DNA of 64,000 nucleotides from Salinisphaera sp. LB1 (GTDB lineage: Bacteria; Pseudomonadota; Gammaproteobacteria; Nevskiales; Salinisphaeraceae): contig NZ_CP029488.1 in NCBI RefSeq assembly GCF_003177035.1, forward strand, positions 3,223,501-3,287,500. The letters are read 5' to 3'. The notes beneath the pieces were generated by a model. It searched no databases and was not told the origin of the DNA. It saw nothing but the letters and a program-made list of their open reading frames with translations. This document shows positions 56,201 through 63,290 of this stretch, piece by piece (the first letter of the stretch is position 1; each line of letters starts with the position of its first letter). The translations under genes were made by a program, and so were the position numbers.

Positions 56201-56373
56201 GTATCGGCGCTGGCGCCTGGCAGGCGCGTGGTCACCTGAATGGTCGGGAAATCGACCTGCGGCAGCGACGAGATCGGCAGAAAACGATAGCCGAGAATGC
56301 CCGACAGCAGCACCGCCAGCGCCAGCAGCGACGTCGCAATCGGCCGGCTGATGAACGCGTCGGAGACGCGCAT
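53242..56373 (-). CDS. mdtB: RND efflux pump inner-membrane subunit, MdtB-like
   Basis: 1043 residues, HAE1 family, partner of the following MdtC-like protein. Starts FISRPIATSLLALAVLLSGI; proton-relay GFVVDDAIVMIENIVRH; GFLPQEDTGLLTAQ block. Its ATG shares one base with the TGA of the adaptor gene (TGATG), so translation is coupled. Order adaptor-mdtB-mdtC matches E. coli mdtABC. Confidence 0.92.
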   Translation of the reverse strand: MRVSDAFISRPIATSLLALAVLLSGILGYRFLPISSLPQVDFPTIQVTTRLPGASADTVSRLLTAPLEHQLGQIQGLANMTSTSSMGRSEITLQFVLGRDIDAASQDVQDAINEADGNLPNNLPYPPSYSKVNPADTPILTIALTSRNLPIERLSDVADTLLAQRLSEVSGVGHVTVEGGIRPAVRIQANLPQLASYGLGLETLRSAISAANTNQPKGSLSGAVKAYTIGANDQLADAAAYRNVIVAYKNGAPVRLDNVATVVSGVENNKVAASFNGTPAVVLDVQRQPGANVVQTVDALKSRLPALRSAVPSGVSMQIVSDRTGTIRASVHDVQFTLLLSVALVVMVVLLFLRSVSATLIAGVALPLSLIATFGVMWFAGFSLDNLSLMALTIATGFVVDDAIVMIENIVRHLEAGESPMQAAYKGSSEIAFTVISLTLSLIAVFIPLLLMPGIVGRLFREFALTLSVSVLVSAVVSLTLTPMMCARLLSTKTREPGRLARAADRAVTRLTDGYQRSLRWVLAHRAATLWVTIATLALTILLYILVPKGFLPQEDTGLLTAQTRADPSVSFDAMQKVQAQVDAAVRRDPDVAAVTSTVGVSSSNATPNTGSMSIVLKPQADRGDAIDTTIDDLNRRVANIPGVNVVFKAVQSIQIATTSGPTQYQYVLTDSDAGRLTEWSHRLTTALQRVARVRHVSSDIDNVGERVQIDVDRNAAGRLGVTMQSINDTLYDAFGQRQISTIFGQANQYRVVLEAAPRYRSDPSVLSDLYVPTSNGTQVPLRAVAKTHLVTAPLAIQHEEQFPAATLNFDLAPGTSLGEAINAIQDTEQSIGMPAAIQGTFVGSAAEFAKSLAVEPWLILAAIIVIYIVLGVLYESFIHPFTILTTLPSAGVGALLALSLLGYDLSVVALIGIILLMGIVKKNAIMMIDFALDAERERGLAPEAAIFEAALRRFRPIMMTTLAALLGALPLALAHNVGSELRVPLGVTIIGGLLLSQVMTLYTTPVIYLYMDGVKDRLARSRVGRYLGNHEQRGRGLAPPTR

Positions 56374-57635
56374 CAGGGCTTCGCCTTGCCTTTATGCCGG
56401 CTGGGCGCGGCATCGTCGTGCTCGCTATTGTCGTCAGCGCGACCGGATTCCGCCTTGTGGCCGCGCTCCTGCGCGGCTTGGGCCGAAGGCGAATGGGATT
56501 GCGCGGCGCCAGCGTCGACCTTGATCTTGGCCCCGTCGGAAAGCTGGCCGAAGCCGGCGGTAATCACGGCCTCGCCGGGTTGCACGCCCTGGGCGATCAC
56601 GGCCCGGGTTTCGTTCTGCTGGGTGACGGTCACCGAATGCATCTCGGCCTTGTCGTTCTTGCCGACTTCATAAACGAAGGCGCCGTTCGGGCCTTGCTGT
56701 ACGGCGGCGACCGGAACCACGGTCGCATTGTCCAGCGTGCCCACCTGCAGGCGGACATTGACGAATTGTCCGGGCCAGAGTTGCTGGTTCGCGTTGGGCA
56801 ATACGGCCTTGAGCTTGATCGTGCCGGTGGTGGTGTCGACCTGGTTGTTGATCACTTCCAGGTGCCCGGTATCCAGCACCTTGTCGCCGTCGGCGCCGAG
56901 TACCCGCACAGTCAGCGGCCCGTTGTCGGCGGCCGCCCGGACCTTGACTACGTCGTCCGAGGGCAGGGTGAACACCGCAGCTATCGGCTGCAGCTGGGTA
57001 ATGACGACGATATCGGTGCTGCTGGCGGACACGATATTGCCTTGATCGACCATGCGGATCCCGGTGCGCCCGGTGATAGGGGCCACCACCGAGGTATAGC
57101 CGAGCGTGGCCCGCGCGCTGTCGACCGCGGCCTGGTCCGATTGCACCTGGGCGACGTCCTGGCGCACCGTGGCGCGCGCCTGGTCGGCCTGCTGTTTCGA
57201 CACGTAATTGGTTTTCGCCAGCTTGGCGTAGCGTTTGAGATCCAGCCGCGCGTTGGCCAGCGCGGCCCGATCCATGGCGAGTTTCGCCTTGGCTTGTTCG
57301 AGATCCGCCTTGTAGGTCGTCGGATCGATCTTGGCGACCACGTCGCCCTTGTCGACTTCCTGACCTTCCTTGAAATTCAGACTCAAGAGCTTGCCCCCGA
57401 CCTGTGGTTGCACGGTAACCGTCTGATACGCCTGAATCGTGCCCACGCCGTTGAGGATCACCGGCACGTTTTGCGTGACGGCCTTGGCCGTCAGCACAGG
57501 CACGGCGCCCGCGCCACCGCCGAACCGCCCGTGCCCGCGCGCCGATTTGCCGTGATACGCCGACAGGGCGAACCAGATCAGTCCGGCCAACGCGGCCAGC
57601 ATGAGCAGGCCGACGAACACACGTTTTCTAGTCAT
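56373..57635 (-). CDS. mdtA: RND efflux periplasmic adaptor, MdtA-like
   Basis: 420-residue membrane-fusion protein linking the RND pump to the outer-membrane channel. One N-terminal membrane anchor (VFVGLLMLAALAGLIWFAL), then the lipoyl-type half-motifs (VQPQVGGKLLSLNFKEGQEV and YTSVVAPITGRTGIRMVD), alpha-helical hairpin between them, beta-barrel and membrane-proximal domains. The C-terminal 60 residues are a low-complexity, charged tail. Confidence 0.92.
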   Translation of the reverse strand: MTRKRVFVGLLMLAALAGLIWFALSAYHGKSARGHGRFGGGAGAVPVLTAKAVTQNVPVILNGVGTIQAYQTVTVQPQVGGKLLSLNFKEGQEVDKGDVVAKIDPTTYKADLEQAKAKLAMDRAALANARLDLKRYAKLAKTNYVSKQQADQARATVRQDVAQVQSDQAAVDSARATLGYTSVVAPITGRTGIRMVDQGNIVSASSTDIVVITQLQPIAAVFTLPSDDVVKVRAAADNGPLTVRVLGADGDKVLDTGHLEVINNQVDTTTGTIKLKAVLPNANQQLWPGQFVNVRLQVGTLDNATVVPVAAVQQGPNGAFVYEVGKNDKAEMHSVTVTQQNETRAVIAQGVQPGEAVITAGFGQLSDGAKIKVDAGAAQSHSPSAQAAQERGHKAESGRADDNSEHDDAAPSRHKGKAKP

Positions 57636-57662
57636 CGTCTTTCCTTGCAGGCGGCACGTCGC

Positions 57663-59222
57663 TCAGAGCCGCGGCATTTCCGCATAGCTTTTCGATTGCT
57701 TGGCGGTTTTTTGATCCCAGCCGCCGCCGAGCGCCTGATACAGACTGACGGTGGCGTTGAGCCGGGCCTGACGGGTCTGGGCCAGCGCGTCGCGTGCGTT
57801 GAACAGCGTCTTTTCGGTATTGAGCACCGTGGTGACGTCGGTGATGCCTTGCTTCAGCCGCGCGCGTGAAATATCCAGCGCGCGCTTGGCCAGCTTGACC
57901 GCCTGTTGCTGGCGTTTTTCCTGTTCGGTGGTCTGGCGAATGTCGGTCAAGGCGTTGTCCACATCCTCGAAGGCGCTGAGCACATCGCTTTGGTAATTGG
58001 CCAGCAATTCGTCATAGCGGCCGCGGCTGACGGCGAGCTGTCCGCGCAGTTGACCGCCCTGGAAGATCGGCTGGGTAATGTTGCCCGCCAGCGAATAGAA
58101 TTCGTTGAGCGGGTTGAATAGCCCGTTCAGGGTCGCGTTTTGCCAACCGCCCTGGGCGCTCAGATCGAATGTCGGGAACAGGGCGGCCTTGGACGACGAC
58201 ACATCCGAGCGTGCGGCGGCGAGCTGGGCGCGTGCATGGGCGATATCCGGCCGGCGCGTCAGCAGGGTGGAGGGCAGCCCGGCGTCGATCGAGGGCACGT
58301 TGATTTTCGACGGCGTCGTGATGGCCAGATCGAGCTGCGCCGGCGCTTCGCCGAGCAGAACCGCCAGCGCGTTGATGTTCTGCTGCAGCTGCTGCCGGAT
58401 CGGCGGAATCGCGGCCCGCTGGTTGGCGACCTGCGTCTGTTGCTGGGCCACGTCGAGCGCCGTGCCGATACCGACCTGGAGCTGTGCCTGCAAAGCCTTG
58501 AGCAGATCGCGCGCCACGCCGAGGTTGTGCTGCGCGATGCGTAGCCGATCCTTGAGCGTGACGATGGTGAAGTAAGTGGTGGCAACGCTCGATTCGACAC
58601 TCAGCGCCACCGTCGCCTTGTCATAGCGGCTGGCCAGCGCGGACTGGCGCGCCGAGTTCAGAGCACTGCGGTTCTTGCCCCAGAAGTCGAGCTCGTAACT
58701 GGCACTCAGGGCGGCCTGATAGTTGGTGCGTGTCGTCGATCCGGACGACAACACGCTGGTCGTACCGCCGTTGCCGTTGGGTAACGCATACGAACTGCTT
58801 TGCGAGCCCGCGCCCTGATAGCTGCGTGTGACCGAGCCCTTCGCGTTCAGGGTCGGGAACAGCGGCGCGCCGGAGACACGGATCTGTGCATCCGCCTGGG
58901 CGACCCGGGCAGCGGCCGCAGCGATGTTGTAATTCGCGGAGCGCGCCCGCGACATGAGCCGGTTCAGTTCCGGCGAGCCGAAATTCCGCCACCAGTTTGG
59001 CGACGGCCACACCGGGCCCTTGCCCGCGGCTCCGCCGTTATTCGAGCCGCGATATTGTGCCGGGGCGATCGATTTCGGCGCCGGCACGTTCGGCGGCAGA
59101 ACGCAGCCGGCCAGCGCCAGCAGCATGACCCCGGTCATGGGGCGGCGCGTATGCCTGTGCCAGGCACGCAGGAGGGCAGCGACCGCCTCGCAATGACGCC
59201 GGTCTGATAAAGCGAAAGTCAT
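57663..59222 (-). CDS. NodT-family outer-membrane efflux lipoprotein (TolC-like)
   Basis: 519 residues. Lipobox LALAGC near residue 40 follows a hydrophobic stretch; the long basic n-region leaves room for a later start, but ATG 59138 would leave too short a signal. Two repeats of the OEP domain follow, including PSPNWWRNFGSPELNRL and LGIGTALDVAQQQTQVANQRA-type coiled-coil segments. First gene of the efflux operon, 27 bp before the adaptor. Completes a tripartite pump; substrates unknown. Confidence 0.9.
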   Translation of the reverse strand: MTFALSDRRHCEAVAALLRAWHRHTRRPMTGVMLLALAGCVLPPNVPAPKSIAPAQYRGSNNGGAAGKGPVWPSPNWWRNFGSPELNRLMSRARSANYNIAAAAARVAQADAQIRVSGAPLFPTLNAKGSVTRSYQGAGSQSSSYALPNGNGGTTSVLSSGSTTRTNYQAALSASYELDFWGKNRSALNSARQSALASRYDKATVALSVESSVATTYFTIVTLKDRLRIAQHNLGVARDLLKALQAQLQVGIGTALDVAQQQTQVANQRAAIPPIRQQLQQNINALAVLLGEAPAQLDLAITTPSKINVPSIDAGLPSTLLTRRPDIAHARAQLAAARSDVSSSKAALFPTFDLSAQGGWQNATLNGLFNPLNEFYSLAGNITQPIFQGGQLRGQLAVSRGRYDELLANYQSDVLSAFEDVDNALTDIRQTTEQEKRQQQAVKLAKRALDISRARLKQGITDVTTVLNTEKTLFNARDALAQTRQARLNATVSLYQALGGGWDQKTAKQSKSYAEMPRL

Positions 59223-59572
59223 GGGGGGATATTACAGCGCCCGACATGGCGCGCCGTTGTCAGCGGGCCGCGAGTTTGTCGCAGAGTATGTCGAATACCC
59301 TGGCTGACATAAAACGATACAAAGGGGGCGATGAAATAGCCGCGGCCGTTGGATAGGGGCGAAAGAGCCCGCTGAGGGGGCCCACCCGGCGTCTGGCCAA
59401 GGCCCCGCCCGCGGGCCTGTTTGCTCTGGATACCGCGTTTGGCGCCCCAGCGCCTGGGTGCGCGCTTTGAATGCGCGCGAGGGTTGACCGAGATCAAGCG
59501 GCCCGCGGGCTACCTGGCGCATGGTCGGGATTCAGGAGTGAGGTCGCTTGATCGAAGTTACAGGAGATGACC
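59223..59572. other. Intergenic region between efflux operon and hsp20
   Basis: About 350 bp between divergent genes. Contains the FNR-like box at 59484-59497; no gene recognised. Confidence 0.55.
59484..59497. promoter_or_regulatory. FNR/Anr-like box upstream of hsp20 (59573)
   Basis: TTGACCGAGATCAA matches at 9 of 10 positions, centred about 82 bp before the hsp20 start, nearly the same distance as the box before the hsp20 at 20571. Confidence 0.6.
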
Positions 59573-59983
59573 ATGGACCTGATGACGTGGAACCCGTTGC
59601 GCGAAATTGACGACATGTTCAGGCGCGGCGATGCGCGAGCGCTTGACCGGAACGACTGGATGCCGGCCGTCGATATTCGAGAGAAGAAAAAGGAATATGT
59701 GATTCGCGCCGAACTGCCAGGGGTTAATCGAGATGATATTCACCTGACGGTGGACAAGGGCATTATGAAACTGTCCGGCGAAAGACGTTGGGAGCATGAG
59801 GAGAAGGACGAAAAGCAGCATCGACGCGAAAGCTTCTATGGCCAGTTCGCTCGCAGTTTCAGTCTTCCCGGGAACGCGGATGCACAAAACATCCAGGCAA
59901 AGTACCGCGACGGCCTGGTTGAGATTCGGCTTCCGAAGACCGCTGAAAGCGCTGTCGAAAAAACAGAGGTCGTAATCGAGTAA
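59573..59983 (+). CDS. Small heat-shock protein Hsp20 (fourth)
   Basis: 136 residues from ATG 59573 (MDLMTWNPLREIDDMF), which is 6 nt after AGGAG; an in-frame ATG at 59567 is too close. The N-terminal arm WNPLREIDDMFRR is the classical HspA type and differs from the tandem pair. Crystallin domain: YVIRAELPGVNRDDIHLTV, GIMKLSGERRW, FSLPGNADAQNIQAKYRDGLV. A FNR-like box lies upstream. Confidence 0.93.
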   Translation: MDLMTWNPLREIDDMFRRGDARALDRNDWMPAVDIREKKKEYVIRAELPGVNRDDIHLTVDKGIMKLSGERRWEHEEKDEKQHRRESFYGQFARSFSLPGNADAQNIQAKYRDGLVEIRLPKTAESAVEKTEVVIE

Positions 59984-60305
59984 TCGCGCCCGCAGATTGC
60001 GGCTTGGCGGCACGTTGTCGCAGTTCAGTTGTGGCTTGTTGCTATTTCAGGCGAGATCGTGCCGCCGTCCTTTTCCCACTGGACGAGGCGCCGCGAGCGC
60101 GGCGTCATGAGTCTCCACGAACGTGCGGCTGCGCCGGATTGCGGCATGTCGCCGTTGTCCGGCGCCGGGCAGGATGACTCGGCGCTAACGCGCCTCGCCC
60201 TTCGGGCCGGTGGCGCTACGCGCCCCCGTTCGGCCTCGCGCTGCGAGGCCGTCGAACCTGGCTTGTTATTTGTCGCAGGTTCGAATGGGCTTCGTTTGAG
60301 CATAA

Positions 60306-60330
60306 AAAACCCGCACATCTGGCGGGTTTT
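60306..60330. terminator. Bidirectional intrinsic terminator in repeat unit 1
   Basis: AAAACCCGC (60306-60314) pairs with GCGGGTTTT (60322-60330) across a 7-nt loop, with A/T runs on both sides. A near copy with one C changed lies at about 60667-60692 in unit 3. Confidence 0.7.
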
Positions 60331-60845
60331 CTATGTCTGGTGCGCCCGGCAGGATTGTTCGCGGCTGCGCCGCTCACCCTTCGGGCCCGTGTCGCTACGC
60401 GACCCGGTTCGAGCGCGCTGGCGCGCGCTCGTCGTACCTGACTTGTTATCTGTCGCAGGTTCGAATGGGCTTCGTTCTGGCCATGAAAAAACGCGTGCTC
60501 GCGGGTTCTTAATTATTTGGTGCGCCCGGCAGGATTACTCGGCGCTAACGCGCCTCGCCCTTCGGGCCGGTGGCGCTGCGCGCCCCCGTTCGGCCTCGCG
60601 CTGCGAGGCCGTCGAACCTGGCTTGTTATTTGTCGCAGGTTCGAATGGTCTTCGTTTGAGCATAAAAAAAACCGCACATCTGGCGGGTTTTCTATGTCTG
60701 GTGCGCCCGGCAGGATTATTCGCGGCTGCGCCGCTCACCCTTCGGGCCCGTGTCGCTACGCGACCCGGTTCGAGCGCGCTGGCGCGCGCTCGTCGTACCT
60801 GACTTGTTATCTGTCGCAGGTTCGAATGGGCTTCGTTCTGGCCAT

Positions 60846-60864
60846 AAAAAAACGCGTGCTCGCG
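60846..60864 (-). terminator. Short hairpin and T-run behind tRNA-Arg
   Basis: On the minus strand CGCG-AGCA-CGCG is followed by seven T, 15-30 nt after the tRNA CCA end. The stem is short. A near copy follows the tRNA-tail copy at 60518. Confidence 0.45.
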
Positions 60865-60878
60865 GGTTCTTAATTATT

Positions 60879-60955
60879 TGGTGCGCCCGGCAGGATTCGA
60901 ACCTGCGACACCCGGCTTCGAAGGCCGGTGCTCTATCCAGCTGAGCTACGGGCGC
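60879..60955 (-). tRNA. tRNA-Arg (anticodon UCG), CCA encoded
   Basis: 77 nt on the minus strand. Acceptor GCGCCCG pairs with CGGGCGC, D-arm GCTCAGCTGGATAGAGC, anticodon stem CCGGC/GCCGG around the loop CTTCGAA (anticodon TCG, reading CGA codons), T-arm GCAGGTTCGAATCCTGC, discriminator A, then CCA encoded in the DNA. The gene is followed by the 180-bp repeat array. Confidence 0.95.
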
Positions 60956-61277
60956 TTGCCTTCTATTGTAAAAGACCCGGACATGATCTTCATACTCGTG
61001 CCTCGTAACCCCACGACGCGAAGGGCTGGCGATAAGGCGGCGGCTGATTCCGTCGCGGCGCGCGCGCCGAGCTATCTGGCTCCTCATGTGCTTTCATGGG
61101 ACAACGGGTGCGCCAGCGTGTCTGTTTGCCCTTGGCCGTTATGCGACGAATGTCTCGGCGGGGCGCCGGCTTGTTAGATCCAGTCGGCCCCGGGATGCGT
61201 ACGGTCGGATGTGGGCCATCGCATTTCGTCACGGCGTTCGATCGGCATCGCCACACCGTTTTTCTGAGGAGTAGTCC
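60956..61277. other. Intergenic region between tRNA-Arg and DUF2501 gene
   Basis: About 320 bp that should hold the divergent promoters of tRNA-Arg and the DUF2501 gene. No gene or repeat seen. Confidence 0.5.
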
Positions 61278-61745
61278 ATGAATCGTCGATATCTCGCGAT
61301 CGTGCTGGTTGCCGGCACGCTTGCTTTGCCGTCGCTGGCCTGTGCCAATGCATTCGATAATATCAAGCAGAGTGCATCGGGAATGATGAATTCCGCGAAT
61401 GCCACGCAGAGCGGGAATATTGCCGGTTCGGCGACACTGTTGCGCGAGCTTGGCACCGGCTCGTTCAATCTGGCCAGTATGCAGAACGTGGCCGGGGTGC
61501 TGGGTTATTGCCAGAAGCACGGCTATACGCAGAGCGCGACGGAGCAGGTCAAGAATCGGCTGCTAAGCAAGCTGGGGGGCCAGAGCAAGGCTGCACAGAG
61601 CCCAGAGTATCAACAGGGTTTATCCGGCCTGCTTCAGGGCGGGCAGGGCAATCAATTCAACGTGGCCAACCTGAAGGATCGGATCGGCACCCGCGTGTGC
61701 GGTGCGGTGGCCAAACAGGCCCTTTCATCGTTCCTGGGCAAGTAA
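61278..61745 (+). CDS. DUF2501 (YjjA-like) secreted protein
   Basis: 155 residues with a clear signal peptide (MNRRYLAIVLVAGTLALPSL, cleavage after about ACA). The mature part matches the DUF2501 family: SATLLRELGTGSFNLASMQNVAGVLGYC, a QVKNRLLSKL helix, and a C-terminal LKDRIGTRVCGAVAKQALSSFL with the second conserved Cys. GAGGAG before ATG 61278. Periplasmic; function unknown. Confidence 0.88.
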   Translation: MNRRYLAIVLVAGTLALPSLACANAFDNIKQSASGMMNSANATQSGNIAGSATLLRELGTGSFNLASMQNVAGVLGYCQKHGYTQSATEQVKNRLLSKLGGQSKAAQSPEYQQGLSGLLQGGQGNQFNVANLKDRIGTRVCGAVAKQALSSFLGK

Positions 61746-61938
61746 GCACACGGCCGTTCGGCAGAGGCAGATGTCGCAGTAACCATCAGCGCGACGAACA
61801 GCCCCGAACGGCCCGCGGCCGAGCCGCCCTGCATGACGCGAGCGTCAGCCAGGACAGTAATGAAACCTGTCACGCCGGCGGTCTTCCCGGCTGGCGTCCG
61901 GCCGTGGCCGGCGGGCGCCCGCAGGGTGCGACGCGCGG

Positions 61939-62595
61939 TCAGAAGGGCCAGTGAGGGGCCCAGGCCATGACCAGCAGGGTCGCGCCCGCCATCAAGGCTG
62001 TCGCATAGGGACGTCGATAGTCGAACAGCTTGAGCGCCGTGCCGAACGAGCGCTTGAGGCGCGCCCCTTCCAGGTCGATGCTGAAGCACTCATCCAGCAG
62101 TAGATGAATCAGCATGCCCGCGGCCACCGCCATGCCGTGGCTCCACGCCAGTCGCGCAGGCTGCCCGAAGCAGCGATAACTCACGGTTGTGGTGGAGAAC
62201 AGGACCGCGGTGACTGCCAGCAGTGAATGCCAACTGGCTCGATGGCGCGTCAGCGCCCTGAACACGACCGCGACCACATCGCGAATTCCGACATACAGCG
62301 CCAGGGCGAGACAGGTCGCCCCCAGAATCGAAAGGCAAGGTCGCGCGAGCGCCAGCGCCGACAGGGCCGCGGTAATCGCCAGGACGGTGAAGATCAGCCG
62401 GGTCGACCGGGACTTGTCGGCATCGATGTCCGGCATGATGCCGCCCAGGGCCACAAGAAGCACGATCGCCGGGGCCTGGGTCAACGGCCATAGTTGTGCT
62501 GACAAGCCTGAGGCCGCGATGGCCGCACCCGCTGACGCCGCGACACCGATATGGGTAGTGAAATTAGCCACGGGATGACGGTCATGTACAAACAT
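61939..62595 (-). CDS. DUF457/YdjM-type membrane-bound metal-dependent hydrolase
   Basis: 218 residues, about five membrane helices. The metal-site motifs of COG1988 are present: VANFTTHIGVAASAG near the N-terminus, GGIMPDIDADKS, RHRASWHSLLAV, and SHGMAVAAGMLIHLLLDECFS. The family often begins at the residue before ANF, so GTG 62571 is an alternative to ATG 62595. Members may act on membrane lipids; the activity is unproven. Confidence 0.82.
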   Translation of the reverse strand: MFVHDRHPVANFTTHIGVAASAGAAIAASGLSAQLWPLTQAPAIVLLVALGGIMPDIDADKSRSTRLIFTVLAITAALSALALARPCLSILGATCLALALYVGIRDVVAVVFRALTRHRASWHSLLAVTAVLFSTTTVSYRCFGQPARLAWSHGMAVAAGMLIHLLLDECFSIDLEGARLKRSFGTALKLFDYRRPYATALMAGATLLVMAWAPHWPF

Positions 62596-62600
62596 CCAGT

Positions 62601-62629
62601 TTATTGCGATAAAAGTGCTGACGCAATAA
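62601..62629. promoter_or_regulatory. 8-bp inverted repeat upstream of the DUF457 gene
   Basis: TTATTGCG (62601-62608) and CGCAATAA (62622-62629) are exact inverted repeats separated by 13 bp, just upstream of the start at 62595. It could be an operator. Confidence 0.35.
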
Positions 62630-62802
62630 GTGCTTAGCGCGGGTCGGGCCGCTCGGGTCGCCGTGTTTCCTGCCTTCGCCGCGTCGTCATGCCCGGGTGG
62701 TAACCGGCCGTGTCGGCGCGCGCCGGAACACGCGCCGATCGATCGCCGGCGCCGTGCGGGACCGCCACGCCAGCGTTTGTGACAGTGTCGTGAAAAAACT
62801 TG

Positions 62803-62830
62803 TTGACACTTATCGACGAAGGTCTAGAAT
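62803..62830 (+). promoter_or_regulatory. rrn promoter P1
   Basis: TTGACA (62803-62808), 16-nt spacer, TAGAAT (62825-62830), then a GC-rich discriminator GCGCCCTC, as expected for growth-rate and ppGpp-controlled ribosomal promoters. Confidence 0.85.
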
Positions 62831-63062
62831 GCGCCCTCTCGCAACGCAGCAAGCCTTTTGGACGGTGCCACGGCGCCGGGGTTGAACGCGAAGCGGGCCA
62901 GTTTTCCGGGACGTCTTTTAGAAGGTGGATCGGCAGGCTGGGGCAGCGAATCGAAGAAAAAAGCATTTGCTTGATTCGGTTGATTTGTTGCAGACTGGAA
63001 GGCCGCCTTGGGGCGGTGCTGAAAGTCGGTCAACGACGATTTCGAATGATTCGAAAAAGGAG

Positions 63063-63090
63063 TTGACAGGGTGTTGGAACGGCGTAGAAT
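63063..63090 (+). promoter_or_regulatory. rrn promoter P2
   Basis: TTGACA (63063-63068), 16-nt spacer, TAGAAT (63085-63090), followed by ACGCGCTC. Very similar to P1, including the CTTGCAACGC-type bases downstream, so P1 and P2 look like a duplication. Confidence 0.85.
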
Positions 63091-63150
63091 ACGCGCTCTT
63101 GCAACGCTTCAGGCACCGATTAAGCGAATCGCTTGATCGGAGCAGATGGC

Positions 63151-63162
63151 AGATCTTTAACA
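63151..63162 (+). promoter_or_regulatory. boxA-like antitermination element in the rrn leader
   Basis: AGATCTTTAACA resembles the rrn boxA sequence TGCTCTTTAACA and sits between P2 and 16S, the usual place for NusB/NusE antitermination. Confidence 0.6.
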
Positions 63163-63251
63163 ACTTGTAAGTGACTTGTGTGGGTGCTCCTGTGGGGTGG
63201 CGTTAAGCCAAGCCCTATAGAGCATCCAAAGCATAAAGCTTGGGATGACTC

Positions 63252-63272
63252 GCACGATTGGATCAATCGTGC
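63252..63272 (+). other. Perfect hairpin in the rrn leader before 16S
   Basis: GCACGATTG (63252-63260) pairs with CAATCGTGC (63264-63272) over a 3-nt loop, about 20 nt upstream of the 16S 5' end; probably part of leader processing. Confidence 0.6.
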
Positions 63273-63290
63273 ACCAGTTGAGAAGTAATT

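Larger units (their letters stand above)
60158..60878. repeat. Four tandem ~180-bp repeats, each carrying the last 19 nt of tRNA-Arg
   Basis: Units start at 60158, 60338, 60518 and 60699, with the real tRNA 3' end at 60879: periods of 180, 180, 181 and 180 bp. Units 2, 3 and 4 open with an exact 19-nt copy of the tRNA 3' end (plus strand TGGTGCGCCCGGCAGGATT); unit 1 has a degenerate copy. Units 1 and 3 are nearly identical, as are 2 and 4, so a 360-bp block was duplicated. In the direction of tRNA transcription each copy is followed by a short hairpin plus T-run, then a 16-nt antisense copy of the T-arm, then GC-rich hairpins. Confidence 0.93.

Noticed and set aside
60029..60802. 257-residue plus-strand open frame across the tRNA repeats
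   Set aside because: It is antisense to the tRNA array and its repeated peptide simply mirrors the DNA repeats. Peptides such as WCARQDSNLRHPASKAG and RPAGFEPATPGFEGRC next to it are the well-known false translation of tRNA genes.
60158..60955. CRISPR array or multiple prophage attachment sites at the tRNA
   Set aside because: The unit is a continuous 180-bp repeat rather than short repeats with unique spacers, and no integrase or cas gene is present, so a tRNA-tail repeat array fits better.
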